A stretch of DNA of 64,000 bases. Origin: Collybiopsis luxurians FD-317 M1 (Eukaryota > Basidiomycota > Agaricomycetes > Agaricales > Omphalotaceae). The notes beneath the pieces are model-generated. The model was not told where the DNA came from. It saw nothing but the letters and a program-made list of their open reading frames with translations, and made no database searches. Shown here piece after piece: positions 11,764 through 24,078 of this stretch (positions within the stretch are counted from its first letter, which is position 1; every line of letters starts with the position of its first letter). The stretch lies in assembly GCA_000827265.1 (NCBI GenBank), contig KN834768.1, forward strand, positions 604,765-668,764, in the 5' to 3' direction. The translations under genes and the position numbers were made by a program.

Positions 11764-12453
11764 TTCGTTCAAAGGCATTTTCTTTCGGGAACTTTATCGC
11801 AGCTCTTTGTCTCTCAATTAGCAATTTCATCAGTCCCATCGGGCTGGAAATATTACAGGTATACTTTGCTTTACTGATGTCTCCTCACGCTCGGTCAATA
11901 GTTGATACCTTTCGGGATAGTGGAAATTTTATTTCGTGTTCCTGGCAGTTCAAGTTATTTACTTGGCTTGTATATGGTTGTTCGTTATTGAAACTAGGTT
12001 AGTGACGCCCCGAAGTCGGCAATTTGATGCCAAACTGACATTGATGTTTGTCAGAGGTCGCACTCTGGAGCAAGTCAGTATTCTTTTCGACGATGACCAA
12101 TTGGTGCATCCAAATCGGATGGAGCTCTGTAATAATTAGATTCCTTGGTCCTGAAGTATGCTCAGACAGATTGGAAATACTCGTTCCATGCGCTCGTATC
12201 ACTTTTTTGGGAATGTCAAAGCTATAAATATTACATTTGTGAAGGAATCCTTCCTAGCATGACAGTCGCTGCGTTTCTTCCACGAGTACTTGAAATTTAT
12301 ACTCCTGCGGTAAAAATAGATCCTCTCCCCTGGAGTTGACAGATAATATTCGTACAATCATTGTAAATAATAACCGTGTGTGGGACTGCCTGGGCGGACT
12401 AGGACTACTACTAGATCGGCAATCTTTGTGGGCGGGTACCGGAGCCCTCAGCT
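11764..12453. other. Intergenic, no recognised feature
   Basis: Only short overlapping ORFs without domain resemblance. It separates the Helitron-like element from the 3' end of the minus-strand membrane-protein gene. Confidence 0.5.
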
Positions 12454-13740
12454 CTATGTAGTCTCCTCATGAGGAAGAGGGGGCAATGGACGTGGATCCT
12501 TTACTAGAACTGTTTCCGGTGCTACAACGCTCGACAGTCCCAGCTTGCTTGGCTTTTTTGGCGCATAGGGATGTAATCGACTGGGAAGAGTAGGATGCAT
12601 AATCCCGCCGGCATTATCCAGATCCATAAGATGCTCCAGGAAGGGTTGATGCTGCCCTGTCTGCTGCACTAGCTCAGTGGGCATGTTATGATATAAATTT
12701 CCCCCGATGTGTCCGTTTGGTGTATTGATCCACGCTGGCTCTTCCCAAACGTTTTCCGCCTTCTGAGAACCTCCGGTTGGGTCAGGGTTAAAAAAAACAG
12801 ACTCCATGGGGGAGTTTAACGCATCACTTTTTCCTTCACTTGCAGTATCCCTCTTTCCAGAGGATCTGCTGTACGAACGCGAACTACTTCCACCAAGAAT
12901 ATTTTGATGTCGCAATCTCCTGGCAGCAGCTCGCCTTTGGATAGCATTGTATGCAAAAGCAGCAATGCTGAGGAGTAGGAAAGTTCCAACGACAGCAATG
13001 ATGATGAAGCGTTTGGTTGAAGTATGAGTAGATGCACTGGAAGATGATTGGATCACAGTAGGAGACAAGATTCCTTGACTAGTAGGCGAGCTTTCTGGTG
13101 TACTCGTATGTGTCGGCAGGTCTGAGCTCGATGGGCTATCCTCAGGGATTGTATATCTCAAATCCCTTATGTGAGCATTATTACAATAAATGGGTCAAAA
13201 CACACTCACATAATACCATCCAGAGCGAGATAATTCATACCCGAGTTGAATCCCACTACGACTGCATGCTGCTCGTCATCGAGTCCTGTCTTCCCCCACA
13301 CTGCAGTAGACTGAACTGTCTCAGGACCCCCGTTTGCGGTCTGTGACTTGTCAACCATGCTGACATTATCCGCTGGACCTCCATCCACAGAAACCGTGGC
13401 TCCGACGTTGTACGGCCACAGAGGAGCCAATATATATACGGCTGTGCCTTTTAGGTCGTCAGTTGAGTCCTACTATAGTCAGTCTATCTGAAATACCATT
13501 GAACAAGAATGTTGCGGTGGCGTCTGAATCAGAGGAAAGATGATGAAAGCCTCCATAATCCAAAGGATTACTTGGAGTTGAAGTGCCCCACGCTGAGGCG
13601 GGTGAGTAGGCGATGGATGTGTCACTGTCATCGATTGTGATATTTTTTGTTGCGGAATGGACCAGGGAAGGGAACATTATGATATAAACCAGGCGAAAAA
13701 AAACACAATGAAGTGATTGCCATAACCAAGGAGGATTCAT
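12454..13740 (-). CDS. Single-pass membrane protein with jelly-roll-like ectodomain
   Basis: Three exons are visible (about 13740-13500, 13450-13210 and 13160-12454). The start gives a hydrophobic leader ending near LVHSATKN. An ectodomain follows with TIDDSDTSIAYSPASAWG and, after a splice, TAVYILAPLWPYNVGATVSV, the pattern of basidiomycete proteins with a beta-sandwich, possibly carbohydrate-binding, outer domain. Next come a Ser/Thr/Pro-rich stalk (SSSASTHTSTKR), one membrane span (FIIIAVVGTFLLLSIAAFAY), a basic stop-transfer stretch and a ~150-residue cytoplasmic tail ending in PLPPLPHEETT. It has one ectodomain half, whereas the 43.5-46.4 kb gene has two. It probably acts at the cell surface; function is unknown. 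Confidence 0.75.
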
Positions 13741-14393
13741 GGACCAAAATGAATGTGGAGGTCGTTAAAGCCAAAGAAAGTGGGAAAAGGGGACAAACGT
13801 AGGGGATATGCTTGGAGAGAATCTAACAAAAAGAATCGATGCGCCCATAAAGAAAAACGTGACGGCACCAGCCGTCAGGTTGTCAACGACTGTTAGAGCA
13901 TCATCCATGGTTGTATACTTTAGAAAAATGATTATCAGTATTTCTGTCAAAGGCCAAGAAACACAATATTCATCAGGTACGTCGCCGAATTAACAGTCAG
14001 ACCTTGTTACGACGAACGTGAACACCTGGGGCCAAGCATCGTGTTGATAAGTAAGGCTTCGACTAGATCTCAAATACTAGACATTTTCCAAAATAGCCGA
14101 AGTCCTACTCAGCAAAAATACTATTTCCTTGGAAAAGGCTTGCCATGCACTTCACAGGCATGAGATGCGTGTTATGCGACCGCGTGGAAAATGTCAAGGT
14201 CGTGACAACGCGTGGAAGCTTTCTGTCTTCAGCCTCTTTACTGGATGACGAATGCTGTGACTCAGTGTGACTCTCGGTGAAAACCTTTCTGTATCGGGTC
14301 GTACGGAGGCTGCAAGAAGATTATATTCTTACCTCGATCCAAAGTTAAAATCGAAATGTATTGAGATACAGCCAAGCGAAAACGATACAGTGA
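13741..14393. other. Intergenic, no gene seen
   Basis: This is the 5' flank of the 12454-13740 gene and the 3' flank of KRE6-like copy B. Two opposed 61-codon ORFs at 13765-13993 have no recognisable features. Confidence 0.5.
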
Positions 14394-17216
14394 TTAGCAA
14401 GACTCAACAAACGAATTTTTTGGCCATGGCTGTTTGAAGTCGTCTACCCACGTTGTTAAGTTGGGATTTGTATATGCCTCCAGGTACCTAATTGGGTTGT
14501 CAGCAGATACACAAGATGCAAAGCTTAATTTGCGTACGTATTGATATAGTCAGCGGTTGGAAAATCTGTGGGGTCACAGCCTATGTTGATGTTTTGAGGA
14601 TCCTGGTACACTCGCACGTAGTCCACACGAAGATGGTTGGGGAATGTCAAGTGTTCGAAATCAACTGTACCGAAATTCTCTGACATTCCCAGATTGATGA
14701 TAAGGTACTAGTAGGGAATAGTTATGACGATTGGATTATATGCATAGGGAAGATTTACCATAGGCTCTTGAGCAATGGGACGAGCGGAAATTTCGGTGAC
14801 AGTATCAGCTCCCATTCCAGCGACATTGAGTGTCCACGCTGCAGTTCCGGAAGCTACCCAGGTGATGTACTGAGAGAATATGACATTGAGCAGAAATTTG
14901 TTGACGGGCCTTAGACAGACGTACCGCGTTGTCGAAACCTGATCATAATGAATACCCTGCTAGTTAGATCTGGAGAAGAAAGGCTGAATAACACACCTGG
15001 TTTATACTAGGGTTCATTCTGAGAAACAAACTGAAATTCACGGAGAGACGAGTACGTACCTCGAAACCATAGGTCGCATAGCAAGGATTGTCCGACAGCT
15101 CGTAGCAATCCTGGTTTATGTTGGTGACCACCGAAGTTGCCTGCTGTGTGTCACCTCCAATGTAAGAGTTTAGCACAGATATCGACGGGTTCGGTATGAC
15201 CAAATTTTCTGAAGTATTTAGCCAGATGTACTGGTCATTGAAGGGCTATTGCCAAATCTCAGTATCCGGACTAGAAATGATCAAGTTGGCTTACCGCCCA
15301 CTGGGCCGACTGAGAAACTTGTCCACTTAACGGAGAACCAGTGATCTGAATTCCTCTACGAAATCTGTCTCCAAGTAATTCACAAGGCGACTTACCTGAG
15401 CTTCAAACATGTCGATTTCAGGTGCGCTTCTTCCGACATAGGTTCCATCGGAGTGTACAGGTCCCGGGTGGCTCTCGCCCGGACAAGTACACCTAGAAAG
15501 ACGCTGACCTGGAAGGTATGATAGCGCGAAGTTGGTGCTTGCATCCCCATCGTTGAGAGCAGCGGCAGGTAACCCATTATGGGTTTGATTTGGTGCGGTG
15601 CCCACGTCGCATGAGTCATATGTATATGGCCACTGCAGTGCTAAGCCGCCGAGAAGAGCAAACGGCTAGGATGGCTTACCATCCCATCCAAAGTCACACC
15701 GTAACCCGCTCTACCGAGGTTACCTAATGTCCATATAGCGGGCCACTAAAGTTTGTAAGTTAGATCAAAGAGTTTCAGATAAAAAATAGAGGAGCAGGAC
15801 GCGAGACTTTACCCTGTATTGAGAAAAACATTCATAATGCGCAAAATGAGATTAGTCTCTAATGATCGACCCACATCCCAGCAACCTAGAAAAAAAATCA
15901 AAGACTTAGTTACAGTACTGAGTTTTGAAAAATACAACCCACATTGTTAATACCTGGAAGCATGACGGAAGCTTCAAAGTACCCGCCAGTGAAGCAGAAT
16001 TTATTCCTGGGCCGTTCTCCAGGTGAAAGAGGGACATGAGGACCCAAAAAGAGACTCACCATGTCGACATCATCCCTACAGCACCGCTACCATCAGTCAA
16101 TCTAGCCTGGGCTCTCACAGGAACACACTCACCTCCTTGGTAACTGAGATTATGCGTCTCTTGTTGTGAATAAGTTATCACCAGAGATCCATTCGCTGTA
16201 GTGATAGCAGCCGGGTCGTACCACTCAAGATTGTTGGTTTCCTGACAGCATCATTGAGTGCTCCAGAAAATCCGAGAACAAGTATATCTAACCCAATAGT
16301 GTAGATTAACTAAGAGGGGGCGTTCCATTGTCAGCTACCCTGGTGAAGAAGGCAAAAAACTGCTCACCTGCCTGAATCGTCACCGTCAAATACCGTAAGC
16401 TAGTCCAGCTGCCATTAAAAACTCACCTCCCAGTACGGATCGTCGCCAGGATAAAAAGTTCTGCCATCAGTATTGAACTCATCGGAGAAAACTAATTTCC
16501 AGGTAGATCCGTCTCCGATGGAGGTCGTCGTATAGGCATCGCTTGGCGTGTCGACATCAATGAGGCCAAACGTCAAGGACGGTACCTAAAGGAGATCACA
16601 TGAACAACTTAGAATGTTGTGCAAAAGAGAGAGTTTACCTGTCCACTGCCGTTCACTTTTGCATTCAAAGCAGTTGCTGAGCCTAGACCTCCTCTTTGTG
16701 CAAAGGTAAGGATTGGGTAGCCAATACTGCAAGGATGTCATGATTTAGTAGTCGCCCAAACCTAAAATGGGAGAAGACTCACAATAATGATAAGAGAACC
16801 ACAACAAGGAAAACGAGGCACTTTAAATTGGATATTGCTCTACTCGACAACATAGATAGTCCATGTTCATCCCACTTTCTCTTCCTGGCACTCGGATCAT
16901 GAAGTACATCATCTGGTTCGGGGATATTGGAGAACAAGCTGGAACCCCAAGTTTGCGGATCTGGAGCCAGCGAGTACTAGCAAATTCAAAGAGAGTGACG
17001 GAATGGGAAGAATTAGACAGAAACATTTTGTGAAACTTGAAGTATTCACCTTCGCAGTGATAGAGAAAGTTGTATGGGTTGTAGCAGAAGGATACGGGCC
17101 CTACCAGGGTAACAATGAACTCAAATGGCTGGAAAACACGAATAAAACCACCGAACATATCCAATATTTCGTGAGGATTCTTGAAGCAGAGGAACATCGG
17201 ATTCTTCTTGGAACAT
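14394..17216 (-). CDS. KRE6/SKN1-like GH16 glucan-synthesis protein, copy B (complete)
   Basis: Many short introns. The start at 17216 gives MFQEESDVPLLQESSRNIGY, spliced to GPYPSATTHTTFSITAK and then YSLAPDPQTWGSSLF. A type II membrane anchor lies near 16800-16850. The lumenal GH16 domain shows CTCPGESHPGPVHSDGTYVG followed by EIDMFEAQ (about 15410-15490), which holds the E-I-D-x-x-E catalytic motif. Further on are SVLNSYIGGDTQQATSVV and, near 14640, HLRVDYVRVYQDP. The last exon ends YTNPNLTTWVDDFKQPWPKN with stop TAA at 14394-14396. The family works in the ER/Golgi in beta-1,6-glucan assembly. Its upstream region and 5' half are duplicated at 1-3095. No defect was noticed. Exon boundaries were inferred by eye. 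Confidence 0.88.
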
Positions 17217-19054
17217 TGAGAACAATGGGATTCAAGTGCAATGAGAGAAAGTTTCAACGGTGTAAAGGAGCGTCGACGCGCCAGGTGTGCGGAAGATAAA
17301 GACAGGTGTGGTGGGGAGCGAGACGAATGTCAAGGATTATTATACCAACGAGGTAAGAATAGCCCTGTTAAAATAGCGGCAGGCTGTGGATCGTTGTTGG
17401 TATCCGTTCCAGGGGAATGTTCCTTGAAGGTAACTGAGATTCGATGTGCGCGTAAAAATAGTTCGACCTGAAAATAGCCGTCCAGGCTGGAAGAAAATAC
17501 CACTCCCAGAAAGCTGATATGCGTTCACTATCTACTGGTCGTCTCCAACCATATTTCCGTCCCTTCCACCAATCCATATCCTTAGCACCTCTCAAACGCC
17601 ACCAAGGCGGTTTGTTGCCCTTTGTGACAAAAGATAGTGTAGATTACCGTAATGATTGTATGGCTTAGCGGTGCTTCATCATGTCAGTCAGCATCGGAGT
17701 GAACCATTCATGTCGGGGATCCACTCACCTATATTGACCGGGAATGATAGGATCAAGAACGTAGGGCGAAGAGGAAAGGACCAATAAAGATTTTCTTCAA
17801 ATACAAGCTCGACATAAAAGTGAAGAATAGCTTGGAAGGATATTTAGCTATGGCAATGATACAACATCTGAGATAGCTCAGTAGCCGATATGCGATGATT
17901 TGCTACCAGAAAGTGAGCTGAAACTGTCGTTGGCAACGTCGAGAATAGCATCACGCACAGACCTTTATCAGAGGTCAAAAAGACTGAAACAAAGTACAAC
18001 CTGAGATTTATGCACTCAACACTCAGCTAAGCAGGCAGCATTGGAAGATAACAACAATTCGAAGGTCTGATTGCGATAATCTATGGGTGCTACTAATGAA
18101 TTATTTTGAAGTTTAGAGACGGAGAGATTAGCAGTGCTATAATAACAGTCTAAGTAGTCCTGGATTTCTCAGCTACCCAAGTACTCACCGAAACAAGTTG
18201 GTCATGACTGCGTTGAACTTCATGACTGCCCAAACAAAAGCGAAAGCTATTTAGGCGTCTGGATCGGGCCGGAGTGGTAACGTGACCTTACCACGCGTCG
18301 CGCGATTGAAATTCACGTGCTTGTGCCAAGTGTTATGCATCACCATATGCGTGAATATTGAGTTAAATGAAGAGTTATTGAGTTGAGGAGAACTAGAACA
18401 ATTCCGTTGCGTCGTTAATAAATACTACACTACATAACTAGATGAACAGTCCCAAAGTAACTTTCCATGAATCATACACGTAGATACGTACTTATCGTCA
18501 TCTTCTAAATCGTTCTGCCTTATACAACGGCAAAAGTGGAAGCGGTTTNNNNNNNNNNNNNNNNNNNNNNNNNNNNNNNNNNNNNNNNNNNNNNNNNNNN
18601 NNNNNNNNNNNNNGTGCTATAATAACAGTCTAAGTAGTCCTGGATTCTCAGCTACCCAAGTACTCACCGAACAAGTTGGTCATGACTGCGTTGAACTTCA
18701 TGACTGCCCAAACAAAAGCGAAAGCTATTTAGGCGTCTGGATCGGGCCGGAGTGGTAACGTGACCTTACCACGCGTCGCGCGATTGAAATTCACGTGCTT
18801 GTGCCAAGTGTTATGCATCACCATATGCGTGAATATTGAGTTAAATGAAGAGTTATTGAGTTGAGGAGAACTAGAACAATTCCGTTGCGTCGTTAATAAA
18901 TACTACACTACATAACTAGATGAACAGTCCCAAAGTAACTTTCCATGAATCATACACGTAGATACGTACTTATCGTCATCTTCTAAATCGTTCTGCCTTA
19001 TACAACGGCAAAAGTGGAAGCGGTTTGAGATGATTTTCCTTCTGAATGCTGGCC
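15484..19054. repeat. Segmental direct repeat, copy B
   Basis: Counterpart of 1-3095. It covers the 5' half of KRE6-like copy B, the ~1.8-kb interval upstream (17217-18997, no other gene seen) and the last ~17 codons of the adjoining 7-TM gene. It is interrupted by the N run at 18549-18613, around which about 414 bp are present twice. Confidence 0.9.
18549..18613. other. Short assembly gap flanked by duplicated contig ends
   Basis: The bases before the gap (about 18135-18548) recur right after it (18613-19027) with only homopolymer-length differences (ATTTC/ATTC, GAAAC/GAAC). The two contigs therefore probably overlap and were left unmerged. Confidence 0.85.
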
Positions 19055-20428
19055 GTGCAGGCTGACATCGTGTCCTTCAGAAAGGACGAATCCAACCGTT
19101 GCAGCGTGAAATGTGGTGAGTTCGTTTGCGGCCTCGGTCCCTCTCTTGTCTGTTGTTCTTGATCTTTCTCCTCTGCTACGAGCACTCATGGCGTAGAGAG
19201 TATCTTTGCGCCATGCTCGACCGTCCACCAGTCGGTAAATAATGAGATAACTCACAATTTGCTACGGCGGAATCAATGAGTGATTTATCCATCTTCTGAT
19301 ACCAGTCTTTTACGACTCACTTGAGCAGCGCATGAGATGAACAGGAGCACTTGGTTTGCAGGATTGTCAACGGCATAAGTGATGAGGAATAAAAATGCCC
19401 AGACTGAGTATATGGCAGCGGATTCAATCACGATAGTGACAAGGGAAACGTATCCCTTTGCATGTTCAGCTGGCAATGAATCCATTATTTGCTTTCTATA
19501 TACCAGCAGACGTCCCGTAATGAGAATAGTGAGGATGATATTGACGCTGAGCGAGATAGAGTAGTAGGATGTTCCGAATGCTAATGGAAGCTTAGAATAG
19601 AAGGAAAGACCAGGATGAGTTGATTCGAGAGTCCAGAGGGTGCCCATTACTAGATTGTATGTTCAACGAGGTTGTCAGACATATTCTAAATTTTTCACTT
19701 ACCGAAGGAAGCTAAGAGAGTCACTGCAGGGAAGGCCGTGACTAGGTAAGCCGCTACTTTTCCTGAAGATGTCCAGATAACCCAGCACCTCCAAAGCTGC
19801 ATAAAAAAAGACACTTCAAAACATGATTCAAGCCGCCAATAGCGTACAACGCCTTTACCATGAGTGAGTCGGAAAGGAATGTCAGAACAAACAAACAGGC
19901 ATCGAACATGACATTCACGGCCCAATTTTGAGTTGCGAGAAAGAATGGAAAAGGGCCACCTAATACGTTATCTATAGATCGTATCGAACCGCAAGGTTAA
20001 CTTTGAACTTACCAGGATAATTTCGGTTGTCAACATACATCAGCTGAACCGTTCGCGCTTTGTGAAAAACATTTGTAAGCTCTGCAGATCCACAATCAAC
20101 GGATGCCTCACCTTGAACGATCACGAAGATCGTCGACACAGAAAGAAGCACGGTGATATATGCCAACAAGAAGAGTGACTTGCGGCTCTGCTTCCTTCGA
20201 CTCCAAAGATACATTGCGCAGGAGTAGTACAACACCAACTGTATTCCTGTCGCGACGTTGTCTCAGCACATAGCATCTGGGGAAACTCGTGACAGCAGAA
20301 AACGCACCATAGCCTATGCCGCAAGCAACATCTCCAGCCAGAAAGAACCGTTCCAGCTGAATAGTTGCTTCTGGCTCATCTGGGCCATAATAGGGAGCCA
20401 TCTTTGCGAAGGAAAGTTTTGAAGACAA
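18998..20428 (-). CDS. Seven-transmembrane basidiomycete membrane protein
   Basis: At least five exons. The N-terminus reads MAPYYGPDEPEATIQLERFF (ATG at 20401, or 20428 for a 9-residue-longer form). Hydrophobic segments follow: LFLLAYITVLLSVSTIFVIV, a loop and helix with QLWRCWVIW, an AYLVTAFPAVTLLASF helix, YYSISLSVNIILTILITGRL, and YVSLVTIVIESAAIYSVWAF. The cytoplasmic tail begins YRLVDGRAWRKDTLYAMSAR and ends at the stop at 18998. The QLWRCWVIW and IESAAIYS signatures recur in a large Agaricomycete 7-TM family of unknown function. The final ~17 codons lie inside the duplicated KRE6 segment, so the duplication breakpoint falls in this gene's last exon. Confidence 0.75.
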
Positions 20429-21204
20429 GCAGTGGGAACTCGGACATCGTGTTGCATATTTTATATGGGTCTGACTGAACCTTCGTTTTTTACGTATGAC
20501 AGATAACTGATATTAAAAGACAGAAAAGAGTTACCTAGGGCGAAGGCACAGATACAATTTCGCTCTGGAAGTCTAATATCGACCGATGAACAGCGTCGTT
20601 AGTATAGATAGATGAATATGCCAGTGACAACGTCAACAATTCAACAGATGAACAACTAACCACTGCGGATGATGATCATCTGTGGAGTGCGCCCATTCCA
20701 TGATACAACAGATACAACAGCCTGATTATTTCACTCAAAGATTGGAGGAACCAGGTAAGCGCTCGATTATCCCCAGGCAAGGTTCGAAGAGCTCTTTTGA
20801 TCCCTGAAGGTGTGCTGTTCTACCTCTTTCCCGCCGTCATTGCAAAGGGCACATGGACCTGTTGACCACATTCATGAGTTCAATTTTATACAGGTACATT
20901 GCTGGCTGAAAAACTTACGTAGGGTTCCTGATCCGATTTTCTTCGTTAGAAGACACCTGTCAGTCCTTGCTGTCATCTTGGACGCGAGTTTCAGCGCTTA
21001 CCGCGCGAGTTTCCGAACAATTTCCGAACACATATGTAGAACGGTTGTTAGAGCATGCCCATGTACACGTAGTATCACCAGAGAGGCTCTTTTTGGAAGG
21101 TGCGCTTCATTATTAATAGACGCCCTAGAGACGCCCGGCGGGATTGACGCGTCCGTCGCAACTTGCCGCGACTCCACACAAATCACTCTCTCCCACCAAC
21201 CACC
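20429..21204. promoter_or_regulatory. Shared upstream region of divergent 7-TM and aldo/keto reductase genes
   Basis: A 776-bp interval between two head-to-head starts (20428 minus, 21205 plus). A plus-strand 152-codon ORF (20810-21268) crosses into the reductase start but has no recognisable domain. No specific promoter motif is claimed. Confidence 0.4.
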
Positions 21205-22965
21205 ATGTTGCGATATAAGGCCAGTCGCTCAATATTTGGACACGCCGCTTATCGCGTTTCCCGGATGAGCACTGCAGCTACGATCCAGACAGAATATAAC
21301 CCCAAAAACATGCCATTTCGACGTTTAGGCCCATCGGGGCTTCGCGTACCGCTTTTCTCGCTGGGAGGGTGTAAGAGTTCCTTCTGCAGCGTAATTGAGA
21401 TGATTCACTAACGTCAATAAGGGCTGACGTTCGGGAAGCATGTAGTAGGAGATCCATCCAAGGTTTGCTTAGGCATTACGCAAGTTTTCATGTGCAAAAC
21501 TGCAGCGCAAGCGTTTGTATAGGAAATAATCAGAACGGCGTTCGAAAATGGCGTCAATTTTTTCGATTCAGCGGAGTCCTATGGGAATCCTCCCGGAAAG
21601 TCAGAGGAGGAAATGTAGAACTGATTATTCATCCCTCTAGGCTGTTATAGCTCACTCTCCTTTCTTCTGTTGCAATTTACAGGGGACGCGTTATTCGAGA
21701 GCTTTCGTTTCGTCGATCTGATCTTGTAGTCTCAACTAAGATTCATTTTGGAACGCGACGTGGTCCGAATAATAACGGTCTTTCTCGGAAACAGTAAGTC
21801 GACCTTTGAATTCGGTAAAATTACTTTTCGGCCGACTAGCTAGTAGCATTATTGAAGGTACTCTGGAAAGCCTTCGCCGGCTTCAAATGGATTATGTAGA
21901 TGTCATATTTGCACATCGACCGGACCCCAGTGGTGAGTCGGAACACAAGCTCTGCGACTCACATTTTCTGACGGCAGGTTTTGTCAGTTCCGATGGAAGA
22001 GATAGTGCGCGCTTTTAACTATGTCATAGATAAAGGCTGGGTTGGAATTTTCGGAAATATCCTTGGTTACTTCTCACAATGGAGAATAACAGGCTTTCTA
22101 CTGGGCTACGTCTGAATGGCCGGCCCGAGACATAGAAGAGGCGTTCCGCAAGTCCTTAACTTGTTTCGGCATAAGCTGCCCATCTCATACCTTCACGCGC
22201 AGAAATTGCGGACAAGTTGAACCTGATTGGTCCAGTGGCAGAACAATGTCAACACAAGTATGTACTCCTTCGTACTCCTGATAGTAGCTCAACTAACATG
22301 CGATTCCGATAGCATGTTCCATCGTGAACGTCCGGAAAAAGAATACGCGCCACTTTACAGAAAATATGGTTTAGGAACAACAGTGTGGTCACCACTTGCT
22401 AGTGGCATTCTCACGGGAAAGGTGAATCTGGTGCAGTCTCTTCCGGTATGCATCTGATTCGCTTCCAGTATAATAACACTATACCCCCGGGATCCCGCCT
22501 CGACGTAGAATCCGAGTTTTTTTCCGACACTTTGCGGAAACTATGGAGTCCGGAGGGCCGTGACAAGATTCGAAAAGTGAAAGAGCTACGCTCTATTGCA
22601 GAAGGTGGCTAGCTTGAATCCCATCCCGCTGAAAAAATCGCTCATTTGTATATCTATGGTGACCAGATTTGGGTACAACCACAGCAGCACTTGCCTTGGC
22701 TTGGGTCGCCAAACACCCTGGTACATCATCTGTGATTCTCGGGGCGACAAGACCGGAGCAAATCGTGGAAAACCTCAAAGCGATAGAGATATTGCCCAAG
22801 CTCACGCCTCAGGTCATGGAAAGGATTGAAGACATCCTTGGGAACAAACCTTCACCTGGGGTATGTACTTTCCAGAATGGATCTCTTACTCATTCATTGA
22901 CTTCGATTTGTTTGTGTTAGACCACTTATGGCCGTCCACCGTTGGATGAGTATGGGAGACAGTAA
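21205..22965 (+). CDS. Aldo/keto reductase, voltage-gated K-channel beta-subunit-like (AKR6 type)
   Basis: Spliced reading: [148 protein letters not shown], and the end [14 protein letters not shown] with TAA at 22963-22965. The catalytic Asp, Tyr, Lys and His positions of aldo/keto reductases are all present in these blocks. The first ATG adds about 35 residues ([20 protein letters not shown]), rich in Arg and hydroxyl residues and without acids, which looks like a mitochondrial presequence; the family usually starts at the internal MPFRRLG. One intron (22148-22202) needs a GC donor (C|GCAAGT) to restore EEAFQIADKLNL. It is convergent with the methyltransferase downstream. Confidence 0.88.
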
Positions 22966-23126
22966 ATTTAGGTTTTGGAACACTGAGGGTCAGCCGCTAA
23001 CGAACGATTACTTTATGACTATATACTTGATTGTACCAGAATTTTTACACGTTTCTAGCTCATGTTATTCTCCGAAGCCACAATGTCCAGCTAATTTCAA
23101 GAGTCTACCGATATACAAGTATATGA

Positions 23127-24078
23127 TCAAGGTTTCCTCGCTAGAATGGTGTGAAATGTAGCGCTAGCCTGGCCAGAGTTATTCCACTCGACTATGCATT
23201 CCTGCAACAATTCCTCATACTCTTGCTCTGTTTCCACATATCCGAACCCCTTTCTGCTAATTATCCGATCTTTCATTCCTAACCACAGGTCTCGCCATTG
23301 GTCAGATCGATATCCATCCTCTCCGGTACGGGAAATCGAAATGGTTCGCGTTTCACATTGAATGTCTACAAAACCATTTTCCCTCAAAAGAGATGGTACA
23401 TATACCGCGATATCTGCGATAGTTCCCATTTCCGGAGCTCCGACAGAAATTAAAGCCTGCAGCTTATTGGAGGAGGGGCCAACACCGAAATGAAGATTCA
23501 TATCAAGTTCGACTAGCTCGATCCACTTGTCCCGCTGAAGCACTCTAAATAACTCCGCGATAGCTTTGCGCCAAAGGTAGTCGTTAAATGCTCCGACCAT
23601 AAGACGCTGGTGAATATACGAGAACATTTCATTCCAGTCTGCCGGGAGATCAGCCACAGAGTGTATGGAGAAATGAACGTTTGAGGGATGCTCTGAAGGA
23701 AATTGTCGGTCCGTGATGTCGATGCATTCCATATCGACCAAGACGCCATCTCCCTTGTTATTCTCGAAAAACTCGAGTGCCCAGATACCTAGTATGTTCA
23801 AGATTAGACCGTCAACTTTCAACAGAGGAGACTCTAGCTCTACCAGATCCCGCGCCACTCTCGAGTACACGATCCCCTGCCTTCAAGGTAAGAGGTGCGA
23901 GAGTAAGCCTGTTTTCAAAAGCTCTGACAATGACACGATGCTGGAGATCCAACCTTTCATAGTTGTGTATCAGTAGTCCAGCTTTGGCTCTAGAAAGAAG
24001 ATGTTGGACTGACCTTGTAGTTTCTGCTTCATCTGCTGGAAGTAAGTATTGGGTTGAGGCGTAAAATCTTGGAGGCAT
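23127..24078 (-). CDS. Class I SAM-dependent methyltransferase (LaeA/UMTA-like)
   Basis: Three exons: MPPRFYASTQYLLPADEAET, then LDLQHRVIVRAFENRL through VLESGAGSG, then IWALEFFENNKGDG to the stop at 23127-23129. Motif I reads RVLESGAGSGIWALEF across the second intron. The acidic post-I residue is in VLVDMECIDI, and a segment with VADLPADWNEMF follows. The C-terminal half (AIAELFRVLQRDKWIELVEL; GFVDIQCETRTISI) fits the usual fold. Total length is about 290 residues, normal for the family. The substrate cannot be inferred. Related fungal proteins act on small molecules or as regulators of secondary metabolism. It is convergent with the reductase, with a ~160-bp gap. Confidence 0.85.

Noticed and set aside
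16823..17257. 144-codon minus-strand ORF in the KRE6-like 5' region
   Set aside because: It reads through two introns in the wrong frame. The spliced reading gives the KRE6/SKN1 N-terminus instead.
20810..21268. 152-codon plus-strand ORF upstream of the aldo/keto reductase
   Set aside because: It overlaps the reductase start in another frame and shows no domain. Probably a chance frame in the shared promoter.
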